DNA from: Cephalopachus bancanus
Taxonomy: Eukaryota > Chordata > Mammalia > Primates > Tarsiidae
Direction of reading: 5' to 3'
Assembly: GCA_027257055.1 (NCBI GenBank)
Contig: JAPVLO010000992.1
Coordinates: 186,001-250,000, forward strand
Length of the DNA: 64,000 nucleotides
This document shows, in pieces, positions 40,301 to 44,704 of the stretch (position 1 is the first letter of the stretch; each line of letters opens with the position of its first letter). A program made the translations under genes and the position numbers. The notes below the pieces were generated by a model. That model searched no databases and had not been told where the DNA came from. It saw nothing but the letters and a program-made list of their open reading frames with translations.

Positions 40301-40451
40301 CTCATTCCCTCCAGCGGGGAGGCCTGGCCCCTCGGCCATCCTGGATTCCCTGCACCAAGCCTTGGCTGGCTGCGAGCTCTTGCGGAGACAGCCCTCGGAC
40401 CCGGCCACTGCTGCCCCTGTGCTCCCCAACCCCCTCGTCATCTCCTGCTGA
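1..40451 (+). CDS. EFCC1: EFCC1, EF-hand and coiled-coil domain containing 1 (5'-truncated by window edge, 8 exons)
   Basis: Joined exons are 1-335, 1828-2111, 28554-28711, 30839-30980, 32148-32313, 35894-36034, 39107-39176 and 40315-40451. All introns are GT-AG and every splice phase agrees, giving an open frame from base 3 to TGA 40449-40451 (476 residues). I recognise the order: [14 protein letters not shown] (C-terminal part of the EF-hand region), an Arg-rich stretch, [16 protein letters not shown] (coiled coil), [35 protein letters not shown], the acidic hinge [11 protein letters not shown], then [21 protein letters not shown]. This matches mammalian EFCC1, which is about 600 residues, so roughly 120 N-terminal residues with the first EF-hand and the ATG are outside the window. 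The protein is predicted to be cytosolic, Ca2+-binding in its missing part and self-associating through coiled coils; its molecular function is not established. No frameshift or stop is seen in any exon. Confidence 0.94.
655..785 (-). repeat. L2/MIR-type 3'-end fragment
   Basis: The pattern TTTATTCAGCAGGCAT ... CTTAAGGAGCTCCCTGCCTGG follows the antisense L2 3'-end layout (tail, then 'ctcaaggagct'). Weakly preserved. Confidence 0.35.
1308..1425 (-). repeat. L2-type 3'-end fragment
   Basis: TGCTTACTGAGCGCCTGCTG, then GGCAAGACAGACAAAAATCC and CTCAAGGAGCCT in the order of antisense L2 3' ends. Confidence 0.55.
1828..2111 (+). CDS. EFCC1: EFCC1 exon 2, main Ala/Arg/Glu-rich coiled coil
   Basis: Acceptor CCCCGCAG|GTC, donor TACAG|GTGAGC; enters in phase 0 and leaves after two bases of an Arg codon. 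The 94 complete codons begin VGLWKSQAG and run through [38 protein letters not shown] and [16 protein letters not shown] to [10 protein letters not shown]. The segment is almost entirely helical heptads without proline until LVPGL, which is probably a short break between two coiled-coil segments. Codons use G or C in the third position nearly throughout. Confidence 0.93.
2445..2590 (-). repeat. MIR SINE, antisense
   Basis: TAGCTAACAGTTACTGAGCA, ACTTACTGTGTGCTGGGC, CTCATTTAGTCCTCACAA and GAGATAGGTACTGTTATG occur in MIR antisense order. Confidence 0.7.
2610..2815 (+). repeat. MIR SINE, sense
   Basis: Order of a sense MIR: tRNA-like part with TTTAAATCTTGGCTGACTTC, then CAGCTGTGTGAATGTAGGCA, ending ACCTGGCACATAGTAGGTGC. 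It lies tail-to-tail with the preceding antisense MIR. Confidence 0.6.
2855..3330 (-). repeat. L2 LINE fragment, antisense
   Basis: GCTGAGCACTCGTCCTGTGT, CATGAACAAGACAGACCACA, GAAGAGCATTCTAGAAAATG and GAAGCCATGGAGAAGTTTAA follow the antisense L2 3' ORF order. Confidence 0.6.
3820..3960 (-). repeat. MIR-type fragment, antisense
   Basis: CATTATGTCATTTAACCTTT, GAGGCTCTGAGAAGTTAAGC and CCCAAGGCTACACAGCC follow MIR antisense order. Confidence 0.55.
4527..4804 (+). mobile_element. Alu (lineage-specific dimer)
   Basis: Starts GGCCGGGCATGGTGGC, carries the CTACAATAAGTCAAGAAAA linker and ends in poly(A). AAAGGAAAGGGG direct repeats flank it. Confidence 0.92.
4830..5035 (-). repeat. MIR SINE, antisense
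   Basis: ACATTTATTGAGCATCAATT, GTACCAGGCACTTTTCGTGC and GCAGGATTCAAATGCCAGTC lie in MIR antisense order, nearly full length. Confidence 0.68.
5450..5640 (-). repeat. MIR-type fragment, antisense
   Basis: TGACTCACTCTGATCTTCTA, TATGGTAGGTATTGTG, AAATGAAGAAATAGACCCTC and GAACTGGGACTCAGAA follow MIR antisense order. Confidence 0.5.
6026..6337 (-). mobile_element. Alu, antisense, with (GTTT)n tail
   Basis: The reverse complement is a full dimer. The tail has become GTTT/GTTTTT repeats. A 14-bp target-site duplication TCTAGATCAGTTTT flanks it (6012-6025 and from 6338). Confidence 0.93.
7625..7790 (+). repeat. MIR SINE, sense
   Basis: CCTCAGTTTCTTCATCTGTA, AAAATGGAATGGCAGTAATA and CCTTAATAAATATTGGAAGT are the 3' half of a sense MIR. 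Confidence 0.7.
7915..8345 (-). repeat. L2 LINE fragment, antisense
   Basis: Fragments such as AGAGAAGGTTAGGGCTTCCC, GAGCTGGGTTTGAAGGATGA, AGTGTCAAAGGCCTTGGCAC and AGCAAAGTGATCCGATTTGA match the antisense L2 order. Confidence 0.55.
8895..9010 (-). repeat. MIR-type fragment, antisense
   Basis: GACCTGCCCAAGGTCACCCA, GGAAGTGAGGGCCACAGCCA and CTACAACTCTTTCTGCTAA match MIR 5'-half antisense. Confidence 0.5.
9185..9330 (+). repeat. MIR SINE 3' half, sense
   Basis: TGCCTCAGTTTCTTTGTCTG, AGAATTAAATGAGGATGACA and CTGGCCCATAATAAGCACCC lie in MIR order. Confidence 0.62.
10293..10317. repeat. (TA)n microsatellite
   Basis: About 12 TA units abut the poly(T) of the next Alu; likely length-polymorphic. 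Confidence 0.9.
10317..10474 (-). mobile_element. Alu, antisense, first part (split by an LTR)
   Basis: Poly(T), then GTTGGAGTCTCACTCTGTCG and the right arm down to the mid-element position. It is interrupted at CTAC; the rest resumes at 11048. The left end is truncated at about 11154. Confidence 0.88.
10475..11047 (-). mobile_element. Solo LTR of a class I-like endogenous retrovirus inside an Alu
   Basis: The 573-bp element starts TG and ends CA with related termini (TGTAGCAGGA / TCCTGCCACA). It is flanked by a 4-bp duplication CTAC (10471-10474 and 11048-11051). Read on the minus strand it has an LTR layout: a TATA-like GGGTATAAGACCCC about 110 bases before AATAAAGTGCC, then a short U5 to the CA end. 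No gag, pol or env lies beside it, so it is a solo LTR from recombination. The 4-bp duplication fits gammaretrovirus-like ERVs. Because it sits in a lineage-specific Alu, it is younger than that Alu. Confidence 0.82.
11048..11154 (-). mobile_element. Alu, antisense, second part
   Basis: Continues the Alu broken by the LTR: CTACCACGCCCAGCTAATTT, then GTGGGCTCAGACAATCCACT. It lacks the last 40-45 bp. Confidence 0.85.
11230..11710 (+). repeat. Old interspersed repeat, 'TCCCTGAACCAATCAC' family
   Basis: GGCATGGCGGGATCCAGAAG, CCCATCCCTGAACCAATCAC and GGTCATGTGAGTACTC are shared with other copies in this window (14570, 29460, 33100). It is a mammal-wide interspersed repeat whose name I cannot assign with confidence. 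Confidence 0.55.
12151..12403 (+). mobile_element. Alu, 3'-truncated
   Basis: GGCTGGACTCGGTGGCTCAG start with the CTGCAATAAATCAAAAATTA linker. It stops at CCACCGCACTCC with no tail and meets the poly(T) of an opposite Alu, a head-to-head junction. Confidence 0.88.
12404..12720 (-). mobile_element. Alu, antisense, AluJ-like
   Basis: Poly(T), then a full-length diverged dimer with the general primate pattern (CCTCAGCCTCCCAAAATGCT). It lacks the lineage-specific signatures, so it is an older copy. Confidence 0.88.
12727..12846 (-). mobile_element. Free Alu-type monomer or Alu left arm, antisense
   Basis: TTAGAGATGGGGTCTTGCTG, GGTCTTGAACTCCTGGGCTC and CAGCCTCCAGAGTAGCTGGG form one monomer only. 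Confidence 0.7.
14188..14341 (+). mobile_element. Short Alu-related monomer
   Basis: About 150 bp: GCATGGCTCACACCTGTAAT joined directly to GAGGCTGTGGTGAGCCGTCA, ending ACTCAAAAAATAAAATAAAA. The size fits a free monomer or an internally deleted Alu. Confidence 0.7.
14570..15000 (+). repeat. Old interspersed repeat, 'TCCCTGAACCAATCAC' family
   Basis: CTGCAAGTAACACAAAACTT, TCATGGTCACAAGATAGCTG and CTTCTAAACCAATCCCTGGC place it with the 11230 and 29460 copies. Confidence 0.5.
15060..15510 (+). repeat. Old MaLR/ERV-type LTR-like repeat
   Basis: CAACCAGGACAAATGACCAC, AACTTAACAGCTTAAAACCA, ATAATTCTGTAGGCCAGAAA and CTCCCTGTCCTTATAGTC follow the common mammalian LTR layout (ACCACAGACT..TTAAAC..AGTTCTGGAGGC..TCTTATAAGG). 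Subfamily not determined. Confidence 0.5.
15737..16074 (+). mobile_element. hAT (Charlie-type) non-autonomous DNA transposon
   Basis: Inverted ends (CAGGTGTTAGCAAACTGC / GTAAGCTTGCCAACCCCCA) and an 8-bp duplication with one mismatch (AGTTAAAT / AGTTAAAG). The inside carries AAAGTTTTATTGGAACACAG and ATTTACTGTCTGGCCCTTTA, typical of this abundant mammalian element. Confidence 0.82.
16741..17165 (-). pseudogene. mariner transposase relic, C-terminal part
   Basis: Read on the minus strand, across several frameshifts and stops, pieces line up with a mariner transposase C-terminus: a DNA-x-x-PHTA-like stretch near 17110, then a proline/leucine-rich block where YSPDLAPCDFF would be (about 17030), then [11 protein letters not shown] / [16 protein letters not shown] (about 16960-16990). 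A short AKLKSSK stretch follows. The catalytic region is too decayed to assess. It is dead; an Alu has inserted just upstream of it in transposase orientation (17174-17471). Beyond that Alu I cannot follow it reliably. Confidence 0.75.
17174..17471 (+). mobile_element. Alu (lineage-specific), full length
   Basis: GGCCAGGCTCTGTGGTTCAG to poly(A). A duplication ATCCCCAAATA flanks it (17163 and 17474). Confidence 0.94.
17847..18145 (-). mobile_element. Alu, antisense, with expanded mid-linker T run
   Basis: Full dimer. The internal linker has grown to more than 20 T. Flanked by GATATATTTTGTATT (17834 and 18146). Confidence 0.93.
18161..18421 (-). mobile_element. Alu, antisense, second of a tandem pair
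   Basis: Follows after one copy of the target-site sequence and is bounded on the right by TCATTTTGTATTT, another copy of the same site. The right arm has an internal gap after ACTCCACCGCCCAGG. The tail is (TATT)n. Confidence 0.9.
18488..18780 (-). mobile_element. Alu, antisense, full length
   Basis: Poly(T), GAGTTGGAGTCTCACTCCGT, to the left end CTACGCCTGAGC. Confidence 0.92.
18811..19011 (+). mobile_element. hAT-type DNA transposon relic
   Basis: CTGATAGAACTTTCTGGGCA, GTACGGTAGCCATGAGCCAC, GTGGCTATTGATCACTTGAA and AAATTTAAATAGCCACCACA correspond to a well-known short hAT family in mammals. Its ends are imperfect. Confidence 0.7.
19135..19290 (-). repeat. MIR SINE, antisense
   Basis: ATTTGTTGAGTGCCTACTAT, GTGCCAGGCTCATACG and GATGGGGAAACTGAGTCTCA lie in antisense MIR order. 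Confidence 0.7.
20890..21005 (-). repeat. MIR-type fragment, antisense
   Basis: AGAGGCTCAGAGAGAGGGAA, AGTCACACAGCAAAGCCACA and AGAACCCAGGTCTGGTGG follow the MIR antisense 5' part. Confidence 0.5.
21715..22060. repeat. Possible old LTR fragment
   Basis: AACAGAGTTTACTGGAGCCA and ACCAATTCATGAATCAGGCA resemble an ERV LTR class I have seen in mammals, but I cannot name it. No flanking duplication was found. Confidence 0.3.
24170..24580 (-). repeat. L2 LINE fragment, antisense
   Basis: ATCCAGGTGGAGACGCCAAG, AGAGGCCGGAGCTGGAGATG and GTAGGAGGAAACCCAGAGGA, CATCCCAGAAGCCTGGGGAA are in antisense L2 ORF2 order. Confidence 0.55.
25120..25335 (+). repeat. MIR SINE, sense
   Basis: GCAGATCCCAGCTTTTCCGC, TGTGCCTCGGTTTCCTCCTC, TATAAAATGGGGATGATGAC and AAGTGCTGATAACAGGC lie in MIR order. 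Confidence 0.65.
26260..26800. promoter_or_regulatory. CpG island inside EFCC1 intron 2
   Basis: Dense CpG (for example GGGGCGCGGCGCC, CGGGCGCGCCTGGC, CCGCCGGCGCCGGCCGCGC) between ordinary flanks, with a G run of about 13 at 26446-26458. Long frames on both strands here come from lack of A/T and show no domain. It could be an alternative EFCC1 promoter, the promoter of an unannotated transcript, or a regulatory island. It lies about 1.8 kb upstream of exon 3. Confidence 0.7.
26885..27450 (-). pseudogene. Minus-strand ORF relic ending in an AATAAA signal; likely retrocopy, parent unidentified
   Basis: From about 27450 down to 27122 the minus strand carries a protein-like frame, [20 protein letters not shown], one internal stop after EKGEVW, then [20 protein letters not shown] and [20 protein letters not shown] to a stop at 27122. 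AT-rich sequence like a 3' UTR follows, with AATAAA on the minus strand at about 26912-26917 and the likely cleavage site about 26890. No intron is visible and no poly(A) remains. I do not recognise the parent protein. A decayed processed pseudogene is the simplest reading; a terminal exon of a minus-strand gene is possible. Confidence 0.4.
27625..27913 (+). mobile_element. Alu
   Basis: GAGCCAGGTGCAGCGGCTCA to poly(A), with a small deletion after CAATCCCAGG. Flanks share CCCTTGG/AGCCCTTG. Confidence 0.9.
28100..28385 (+). repeat. Old interspersed repeat, 'AAGATGGCTG' type
   Basis: ATGGTAACAAGATGGCTGTT, GCAGCTCCAAACATTACATT and CCTAGCTGCAAAGGAGGCTG occur in fixed order, as in the copy near 60010. 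Confidence 0.5.
28554..28711 (+). CDS. EFCC1: EFCC1 exon 3, Pro/Ser/Glu-rich linker
   Basis: Acceptor CTGCCACAG|GTCAG; the first G completes the Arg codon split after exon 2 (HYR). It reads [40 protein letters not shown] and [12 protein letters not shown], leaving in phase 1 at GATGAAG|GTTTGT. It is proline/acid-rich and likely disordered, linking the N-terminal coiled coil to the acidic hinge. Matches the corresponding EFCC1 linker. Confidence 0.92.
29350..29440. repeat. Short hAT-Charlie-type MITE fragment
   Basis: CCAGGATCACCCGAGAGCCT, TTGAAAACAGATGCCCAGGC and CCACCCTAGGTCTCCAGAG follow a common hAT MITE layout. Confidence 0.5.
29460..30240 (+). repeat. Old interspersed repeat split by an Alu
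   Basis: Left part CCAAACTGGCTCAAGTTAAA, right part TATTGGTTCACATAACGTAA, GTGGCAAGATGGCCACCGGT, CCTTCCTGAACCAGTCGCTG and AGGAGAATCAGGACTAC. Same family as 11230 and 33100. The Alu occupies 29526-29815. Confidence 0.6.
29526..29815 (+). mobile_element. Alu, full length
   Basis: GGTCAGGCATGGTGGCTCAT to ATTCAAAAA. Flanks AAAAGGAAATGTACT / AAAAGGGAATGTATT. Confidence 0.93.
30839..30980 (+). CDS. EFCC1: EFCC1 exon 4, acidic hinge
   Basis: Acceptor CCAGCAG|TG; with the leftover G it makes Val, then [40 protein letters not shown] and LSSCRS, leaving two bases of Arg at GGAGCAG|GTATGG. The donor at 30980 is chosen because it alone keeps exon 5 open. Six consecutive Glu form the acidic core. A CAGCAG acceptor allows a start 3 bases earlier (see findings). 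Confidence 0.9.
31330..31560 (+). repeat. MIR SINE, sense
   Basis: TCTGAGCCTCAGTCTTCTCC, TGAGACAGTGACACCTGCCT and TGCTTAGCAGGTGCCCGAAG ending in TTATTTTTATTATCATA. Confidence 0.5.
31622..32040 (-). repeat. L2 LINE ORF2 C-terminal relic, antisense
   Basis: The minus-strand frames give [40 protein letters not shown] and, in a second frame, [15 protein letters not shown]. This is the characteristic end of L2 ORF2, followed by the L2 3' end (31622-31700). It is one of the better-preserved L2 copies here, with at least one frameshift. Confidence 0.75.
32148..32313 (+). CDS. EFCC1: EFCC1 exon 5
   Basis: Acceptor GCTGCAG|GTGTGATG; the first G completes Arg, then [40 protein letters not shown] and [15 protein letters not shown], ending GAGGAG|GTCAGC in phase 0. 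The [12 protein letters not shown] run with flanking helices is reminiscent of a degenerate helix-loop-helix turn, but it lacks a canonical EF-hand Ca2+ loop. Four cysteines occur in this 55-residue stretch counting the first. Confidence 0.9.
32457..32745 (-). mobile_element. Alu, antisense
   Basis: Poly(T), GAGTCAGAGTCTCACTCCAT, to CACCATGCCCGGC; a full dimer with a short deletion near the left end. Confidence 0.92.
32749..33042 (-). mobile_element. Alu, antisense, AluJ-like
   Basis: Directly behind the previous Alu; older-type signatures (CCTTGACCTCCTGGGCTCAG, TACAGGCATGAGCCACTGTG). Confidence 0.9.
33100..33590 (+). repeat. Old interspersed repeat, 'TCCCTGAACCAATCAC' family
   Basis: CAGGAATTTATTGGAACATG, ACTGGATCCAGGGTCTTGGG, CTGATTGGCCCAGCCTCAGC, GGGCCAATCCCTGTGG and CCCAAAGGAAACGGGGTG appear in family order. 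Confidence 0.5.
34310..34520 (+). repeat. MIR SINE, sense, near full length
   Basis: TGGGTTTGAATCCTGCCTTT, GTGACCTTGGGAAAGTTACG and TGTGCCTCAGTTTCTTCTAT, ending AGCTCTCAGCAAATATGAG. Confidence 0.72.
34569..34868 (+). mobile_element. Alu, young subfamily
   Basis: GCGCCTTTGGGAGGCTGAGA and GTGGCCGGGAGCGGCCACTG mark the young subfamily. Target duplication AAAATGACTTTTA (34556-34568 and from 34869). Confidence 0.95.
35894..36034 (+). CDS. EFCC1: EFCC1 exon 6, leucine-rich coiled coil
   Basis: Acceptor CCCACCAG|GCAGAG, donor GACCTG|GTAGGC, exactly 47 codons in phase 0/0. It reads [40 protein letters not shown] and LQRLRDL, a regular heptad helix (L at a/d positions). The in-frame length means skipping would not shift the frame. 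Confidence 0.93.
36211..36335 (+). mobile_element. Alu with large internal deletion
   Basis: GTCCAGGCTCGGTGGC is joined straight to AGGCTGAAGGGTCGTTGGAA; about 165 bp of the middle is missing. Flanks AAGTGGGGGAGCT / CAAGGGAGCTC. Confidence 0.85.
36495..36776 (-). mobile_element. Alu, antisense, full length
   Basis: (TTTA)n tail, GGAGTTGGAGTCTCACTCCG, to GCCACTGAGCCCAGA. Confidence 0.92.
36777..36981. repeat. Alu foldback: antisense end fragment plus sense right arm
   Basis: 36781-36820 is the last 40 bp of an antisense Alu (T-rich, then AAGTTGGAGTCTCATTCTGT). From about 36834 a sense right arm starts (GTGGTGGCACATGCCTGTAG) and runs to poly(A) at 36981. The two ends are inverted repeats of each other. 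Confidence 0.75.
37108..37172 (+). mobile_element. Very short retro-inserted transcript 3' end
   Basis: Within L1 sequence, a 65-bp piece reads GGCAACTCCTTCAGGTCCCC ... CCTCTCAATAAATTCTACTT then A-rich. Flanking AAAAAAATCTATCA / AAAAAAAGTCTATCA acts as a target duplication. It has AATAAA about 10 bases before the tail, as in a polyadenylated transcript, and resembles the R region of some ERV LTRs. Confidence 0.5.
37189..37481 (+). mobile_element. Alu
   Basis: GGCCAGTCATGGTGGCTCAT to poly(A); flanks TCTATCATT / TCTGTCATT. Confidence 0.93.
37495..37803 (+). mobile_element. Alu, AluJ-like
   Basis: GGCCAGGCATAGTAGCTCTC to poly(A), older signatures (GGAGTTTGAGACCAGCCTAG, GCTACTCGGGAGGCTGAGGA). 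Confidence 0.9.
38254..38430 (-). mobile_element. Alu, antisense, partial
   Basis: Poly(T), TTTTGAGACAAAGTCTCACT to GTGTGCCACCACACCTGACA; only one arm, old type. Confidence 0.8.
39107..39176 (+). CDS. EFCC1: EFCC1 exon 7
   Basis: Acceptor TTTCTTTTTAAG|AAAATA (a good pyrimidine tract), donor CACACG|GTAGGA. In phase 0 it reads [23 protein letters not shown] and leaves one base. Short amphipathic helix continuing the C-terminal coiled coil. Confidence 0.9.
39177..40314 (+). other. EFCC1: EFCC1 intron 7
   Basis: Donor GTAGGA, acceptor TTCCCTCCAG. One Alu, otherwise nothing recognised except a weak MIR-like stretch near 39770-39860. Confidence 0.88.
39461..39762 (-). mobile_element. Alu, antisense, full length
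   Basis: GAGTTGGAGTCTCGCTCCAT to CCACCAAGCCCAGTG; target duplication CCTCAGAT on both sides. Confidence 0.93.
40315..40451 (+). CDS. EFCC1: EFCC1 exon 8, C-terminus and stop
   Basis: Acceptor CCCTCCAG|CGGGG; the split codon gives Ala, then [40 protein letters not shown] and VISC followed by TGA at 40449-40451. The helix [19 protein letters not shown] ends the coiled-coil region and a Pro-rich tail closes the protein with a terminal cysteine. Confidence 0.93.
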
Positions 40452-41989
40452 GGCTGCTGGCCTGGTCTGTGAGCACCCTGGTCAGCCTGACCACCACTGA
40501 ACCTGCCTCTGTGACTGACTCAGCCACTGTCAGCCACCTTTCACAGCCAACCTGACCACCGTCACATCATCAGAACTCTGGAGGCCCTGGCTCCTTCCAA
40601 GACAGAGCCCAAGGTCAAAGCTGCCCACAGCAGAGCCTGGCAGTCACCCCTCCTTGGGCTCCTCCCACATTCTCTCCAAGCTCCTGCATTCCTGCCATCA
40701 GAATTCATATCAAAGCTCTACAGCTGCTGGATCAGCCTGTGCCTGATGCTGTCTGTCTCCCCTGCCCTTGGAGCAGAAGTGCCCACTTCCCACCCAGTCC
40801 AGCCCAGAATCTCTTCCCTGGGGTCCCAGGAGCTCCTCCCCTCCTAGCACTGACCCCTTCCTTCCGCCAGCATGCCTCATGCCAGGGAGACTGGGTCCAA
40901 CCTCTGGAACCCCTGGTCCATTAGGAAGCTCTCTACACCCTAGGAAATGTTGAAGACTAGGAAGGGTAGAATTCCTAGAAGGGAGAGATCACTGTAAGTG
41001 TCTGTGGAAACTGGTCTTCAACTAGTTCTAAAAGAGAGGTAGGATTTAGATGAGCAAAGAGCAGAGGGAAGGGCATTCAACCAGAGGTAACACCAAGAGC
41101 AGGTGTGGTGCTGGGAAAGGCCCCCGTGATTATGGTCCCCGCAACCCCTCCTTCCTGAGCACGTACTAGGTACTGCTCCTCACGTGGTCACAGGAAGGAG
41201 TAAGGCAAAATGCCTGGTCTCATCTAGCGTGAAATGTCACCGAAGAGAAAGATACATTAGCAGGTAGTGCAATGTGGGTGAAATCAGTGCTAAGTGGAGT
41301 AAAACAAAGTGTTGTGAGAGCCCCACCCGCAGGGTGTGTCTGAGCCTGGGATGCAGGAGGAAGCTGCAGGAGCAAGGGGTGAGCTGTGGTGGGAAGGGAG
41401 GAGTGGCACAGGAGGGGAGAGGGGCCCAAAGACACTGGCCTTGGCCTCAGACACCCAGAGAGACACTGAAAACTCCTAGGCAGGGAAACACAGGCCCATT
41501 CGATTTTCGATGGTTCCTCTAGACATGGAACAAAGAGACCAAGACCAGGGCCATCACACAGGGGCCAGCCCACCCCTGGCCCTGGCAGATGGGAAGGGTT
41601 CCAGGACACCTCAGGCCCCAGTGCCCACCTGAGCAGACAGGGCTGCCCCCAGCTTGCTCCTCTCCATTCAGCCTGAGCCCCCCCAGCACTATGCCACTAG
41701 TGAGTGCCTGGCCCAGGTGGCCCAGACCCAGAGGTGCCCCTGCTCAGTGAGGGGATCGGCTGTTGTGTAGCCTGATCATGGTGTTGGTTACATAAAACTA
41801 ACGTGCTAAAACTCAGTGTGGACAAGTATGCGAGTTAAAAATTCCAAAGGAACCTAGTCAGACGGGGTCGTCTCACACTTTTGTGAGTTTTACCTTACGA
41901 GTCCTACTACATTCGCACAGTAAAGATTGAAAAAAAACTCCCTTGTACCTCTGGCAGGGGCAGGGGAAAGTAATGCCAGGGCATTCTGT
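40452..41989 (+). other. EFCC1 3' UTR and downstream flank
   Basis: No AATAAA or ATTAAA was found between the stop and the Alu at 41990, so the polyadenylation site is not fixed from sequence. An L2 fragment occupies about 41020-41290. No further ORF is convincing. Confidence 0.6.
41020..41290 (-). repeat. L2 LINE fragment, antisense
   Basis: GGATTTAGATGAGCAAAGAG, GAAGGGCATTCAACCAGAGG and CTGAGCACGTACTAGGTACT fit antisense L2. Confidence 0.45.
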
Positions 41990-42282
41990 TTTTTGTTTGT
42001 CTTTTTTTTTGAGTTGGAGTCTCACTCTATCGCTCAGACTGGAGGGCAGTGGCCGCTCCCGCCACCGCAGCCTCGACCTGCTGGGCTCCAGCGATCCTTC
42101 CGCCTCAGCCTTCCAAGTAGCGGGAATTACAGGCATGCGCTACCACACCCGCCTGATTTTTGATTTATTGTAGAGATGAGGTCTCACCTGCCCAGGGAGG
42201 TCTCGAACCCGCAGACTCAGGCAATCCACTCACCTCAGCCTCCCAAAGGCGTGGGATTACAGGCTAAGCCACCAAGCCCGGC
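41990..42282 (-). mobile_element. Alu, antisense
   Basis: GAGTTGGAGTCTCACTCTAT to CACCAAGCCCGGC; flanks CATTCTGTTTTTT / CATTCTGTTCTTTTT. Confidence 0.94.
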
Positions 42283-42721
42283 TCATTCTGTTCTTTTTAA
42301 CAAGGCCTACACCCAAAAGAAACTACTTTACCAGGCCCTAACCCACCAGAGTTTAATTTGAGCCTAATCACCCTGGGGAAGGGAACTATCTAAATACAGT
42401 CCCCTCTACTCATCCTGTCCCACCTAAGGGAATGGAAAGCTGCGAAGTTCACAGCCCAGGACACAGGCTTACTAAAAGACTAAGATCTAACCATAGGACT
42501 ATAGAATAGTTTCCCTCAACACCTTACCACCATCTCACTAAAGGCCCATTTACTGGAGTTCCTTTTACCCAATGCATCATGTTTGCCTTTCAGCAAAAAC
42601 TACAAGGCATACTGAAAGGCAAAACACATAGTGTGAAGAAACAGAGCAAGTATCAGACCTAGACAAAGCTATGGCAGGGATATTGGAAACGTCAGACTAT
42701 GAATTTAAACCGGTTATGATT

Positions 42722-43001
42722 GCTGGGCGTGGTGGCTCGAGCCTGTAATCCCAGCTCTTATGGAGGCTGAGGCAAGAGGATTGCCTAAGCCCAGCGGTTA
42801 GAGACCAGCCTGGGCAACTTGGTGAACCCTCGTCTGTACAATAAATAAAAATCATGCATGGTAGCACAGCACCTGTAGATTCGGCTACTTGGAAGGCTGA
42901 GGTGGAAGGATCGCTGGAGCCCAGTGGGTCGACGCTGGGGTGACCGTGAGTGTGCCACTGCCCTCCAGCCTGGGCAACAGAGTGAGACTGTGACTCAAAA
43001 A
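42722..43001 (+). mobile_element. Alu in L1
   Basis: GCTGGGCGTGGTGGCTCGAG to CTCAAAAA; linker GTACAATAAATAAAAATCATG. Confidence 0.92.
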
Positions 43002-43004
43002 TTA

Positions 43005-43715
43005 TCCATCAAAAGTGAAAGAAGTAAAAATTTTTTCAGACAAAAAAAATCCAGGGAATTTGGATAGGAAGAAATATTAAACAATTCTTCAGAGAGATGA
43101 ACAATTATATAGGTCCCAAACTCAGATCTACATAAAGGAAGATCATTAGAAAAGGAATAAGTGAAAGTAAAATGAAAACTTTTATTTTTTTTTAATTATT
43201 ACTTGAACAGATTGTTCAAAATATTGTTGGTTATAGGGCATCCAATTGTTATAGTTTATGTATAAGTAAAGTGAATGACAGCAATGATACAGGGGACAAA
43301 AAAGAGGAATTAGAAATATTTTGTTATCATAAGGTACTTGTACTACCTATGAAACAGTATAGTGTTATTTGAAAGTGGACTTGAATTCGTTGTAAATGTA
43401 TATTGCAAACTCTAGGGCAACCACTAAAAAAAGTAAAAAATAAAAAGATGAAGTATAATTGATAAAACGAGAGAAAAATAAATCACATAAAGCTCAATTA
43501 AAACAAAAAAGGCAAGATAAGAATGGTAGACAAAAAAGGAACAAACAAGACAGGCAATGAATAAAAAACAGTAACAAACACAGTAGCTATTAACCCAGCT
43601 ACAGCAATAATTGCTTTAAATATCAATGGTCTAAATACATCAATCAGAAGACATTGTCAGATTAAATAAAAAAACAAGGCCGACTGTGTGTTGTCTACAC
43701 TTTAAATACAAAGAC
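43005..43715 (+). repeat. L1 segment between Alus
   Basis: A-rich L1 5' ORF2 zone without open frame. GGCAACCACTAAAAAAAGTA and GCTTTAAATATCAATGGTCT mark it. Confidence 0.75.
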
Positions 43716-43717
43716 AC

Positions 43718-44006
43718 TGCCGGGTTCGGTGGCTCAGCCTGTAATCCCGCACCTTTGGGAGGCCCAGGTGAGTGGATTGCCTGAGCCCGCGGGTTCGAGA
43801 CCTGCCCAGGCAACTTGGTGAGACCTCATCTCTACAATAAATCAAAATGAGCCAGGCGTGGTAGCACGTGCCTGTGGTTTCAGCTACTTGGAAGGCTGAG
43901 GCAGAAGGATCGCCAGAGCCCAGCAGGTCAAGGCTGCGGTGGCCGGGAGCGGCCACTGCACTCCAGTCTGGGCTACAGAGTGAGACTCCAACTAAAAAAA
44001 AAAAAA
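43718..44006 (+). mobile_element. Alu, young subfamily
   Basis: GCCGGGTTCGGTGGCTCAGC; contains GTGGCCGGGAGCGGCCACTG; target duplication AATACAAAGACA. Confidence 0.95.
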
Positions 44007-44047
44007 TAATACAAAGACATACACATAGATTAAAAGTAAAAGGATAA

Positions 44048-44340
44048 ACCGGGCTCGGTGGGTCAGCCTGTAATCCCGCGCCTTTGGGAGGCTGAGGTGA
44101 GTGGATTGCCTGAGCCCGCGGGTTCGAGACCCGCCTGGGCAACTTGGCGAGACCTCATCTCTACAATAAATCAAAAAATCAGCCGGGTGTGGTAGCGTGT
44201 GCCTTGTAGTTCCAGTTACTTGGAAGGCTGAGGCGGAAGGATCGCCGGAGCACAGCAGGTCAAGGCAGCGGTGGCCGAGTGCGGCCACTGCACTCCAGTC
44301 TGGGCGATAGAGTGGGATTCCAACTGAAAAAAAAAAAAAA
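44048..44340 (+). mobile_element. Alu, young subfamily
   Basis: CCGGGCTCGGTGGGTCAGCC to poly(A); hairpin variant GTGGCCGAGTGCGGCCACTG keeps the stem with a new loop. Duplication AAAGTAAAAGGATAAA on both sides. Confidence 0.96.
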
Positions 44341-44704
44341 AAAGTAAAAGGATAAAGATATTACTAATTAAAAGAAAGCTGAAATAGCTACAATAATTTC
44401 AGAGAAGACTAATGATAAACGCATCAATTCTCCAAAAAGACATAACAACCTAAATGTGTATACACCTGGCAAGAGAGTGACAAAGTATGTGAGGCAAAAC
44501 TGATAGAACTACAAAAAAAAGAAAAAAAAGAATTCACTATTTGAGTAAGATACTTTGACATCCTCTATCAGAATTGGACAGATCCAGGGTCCAATGGGCA
44601 GAAAATCAACAAAGACAAAGTTGAATTCAATAGCACCATCAATCAACTGGATCTAATTGACATCTATAGAATATTTTATTCAAGAAAAACAGAATACACA
44701 TTCT

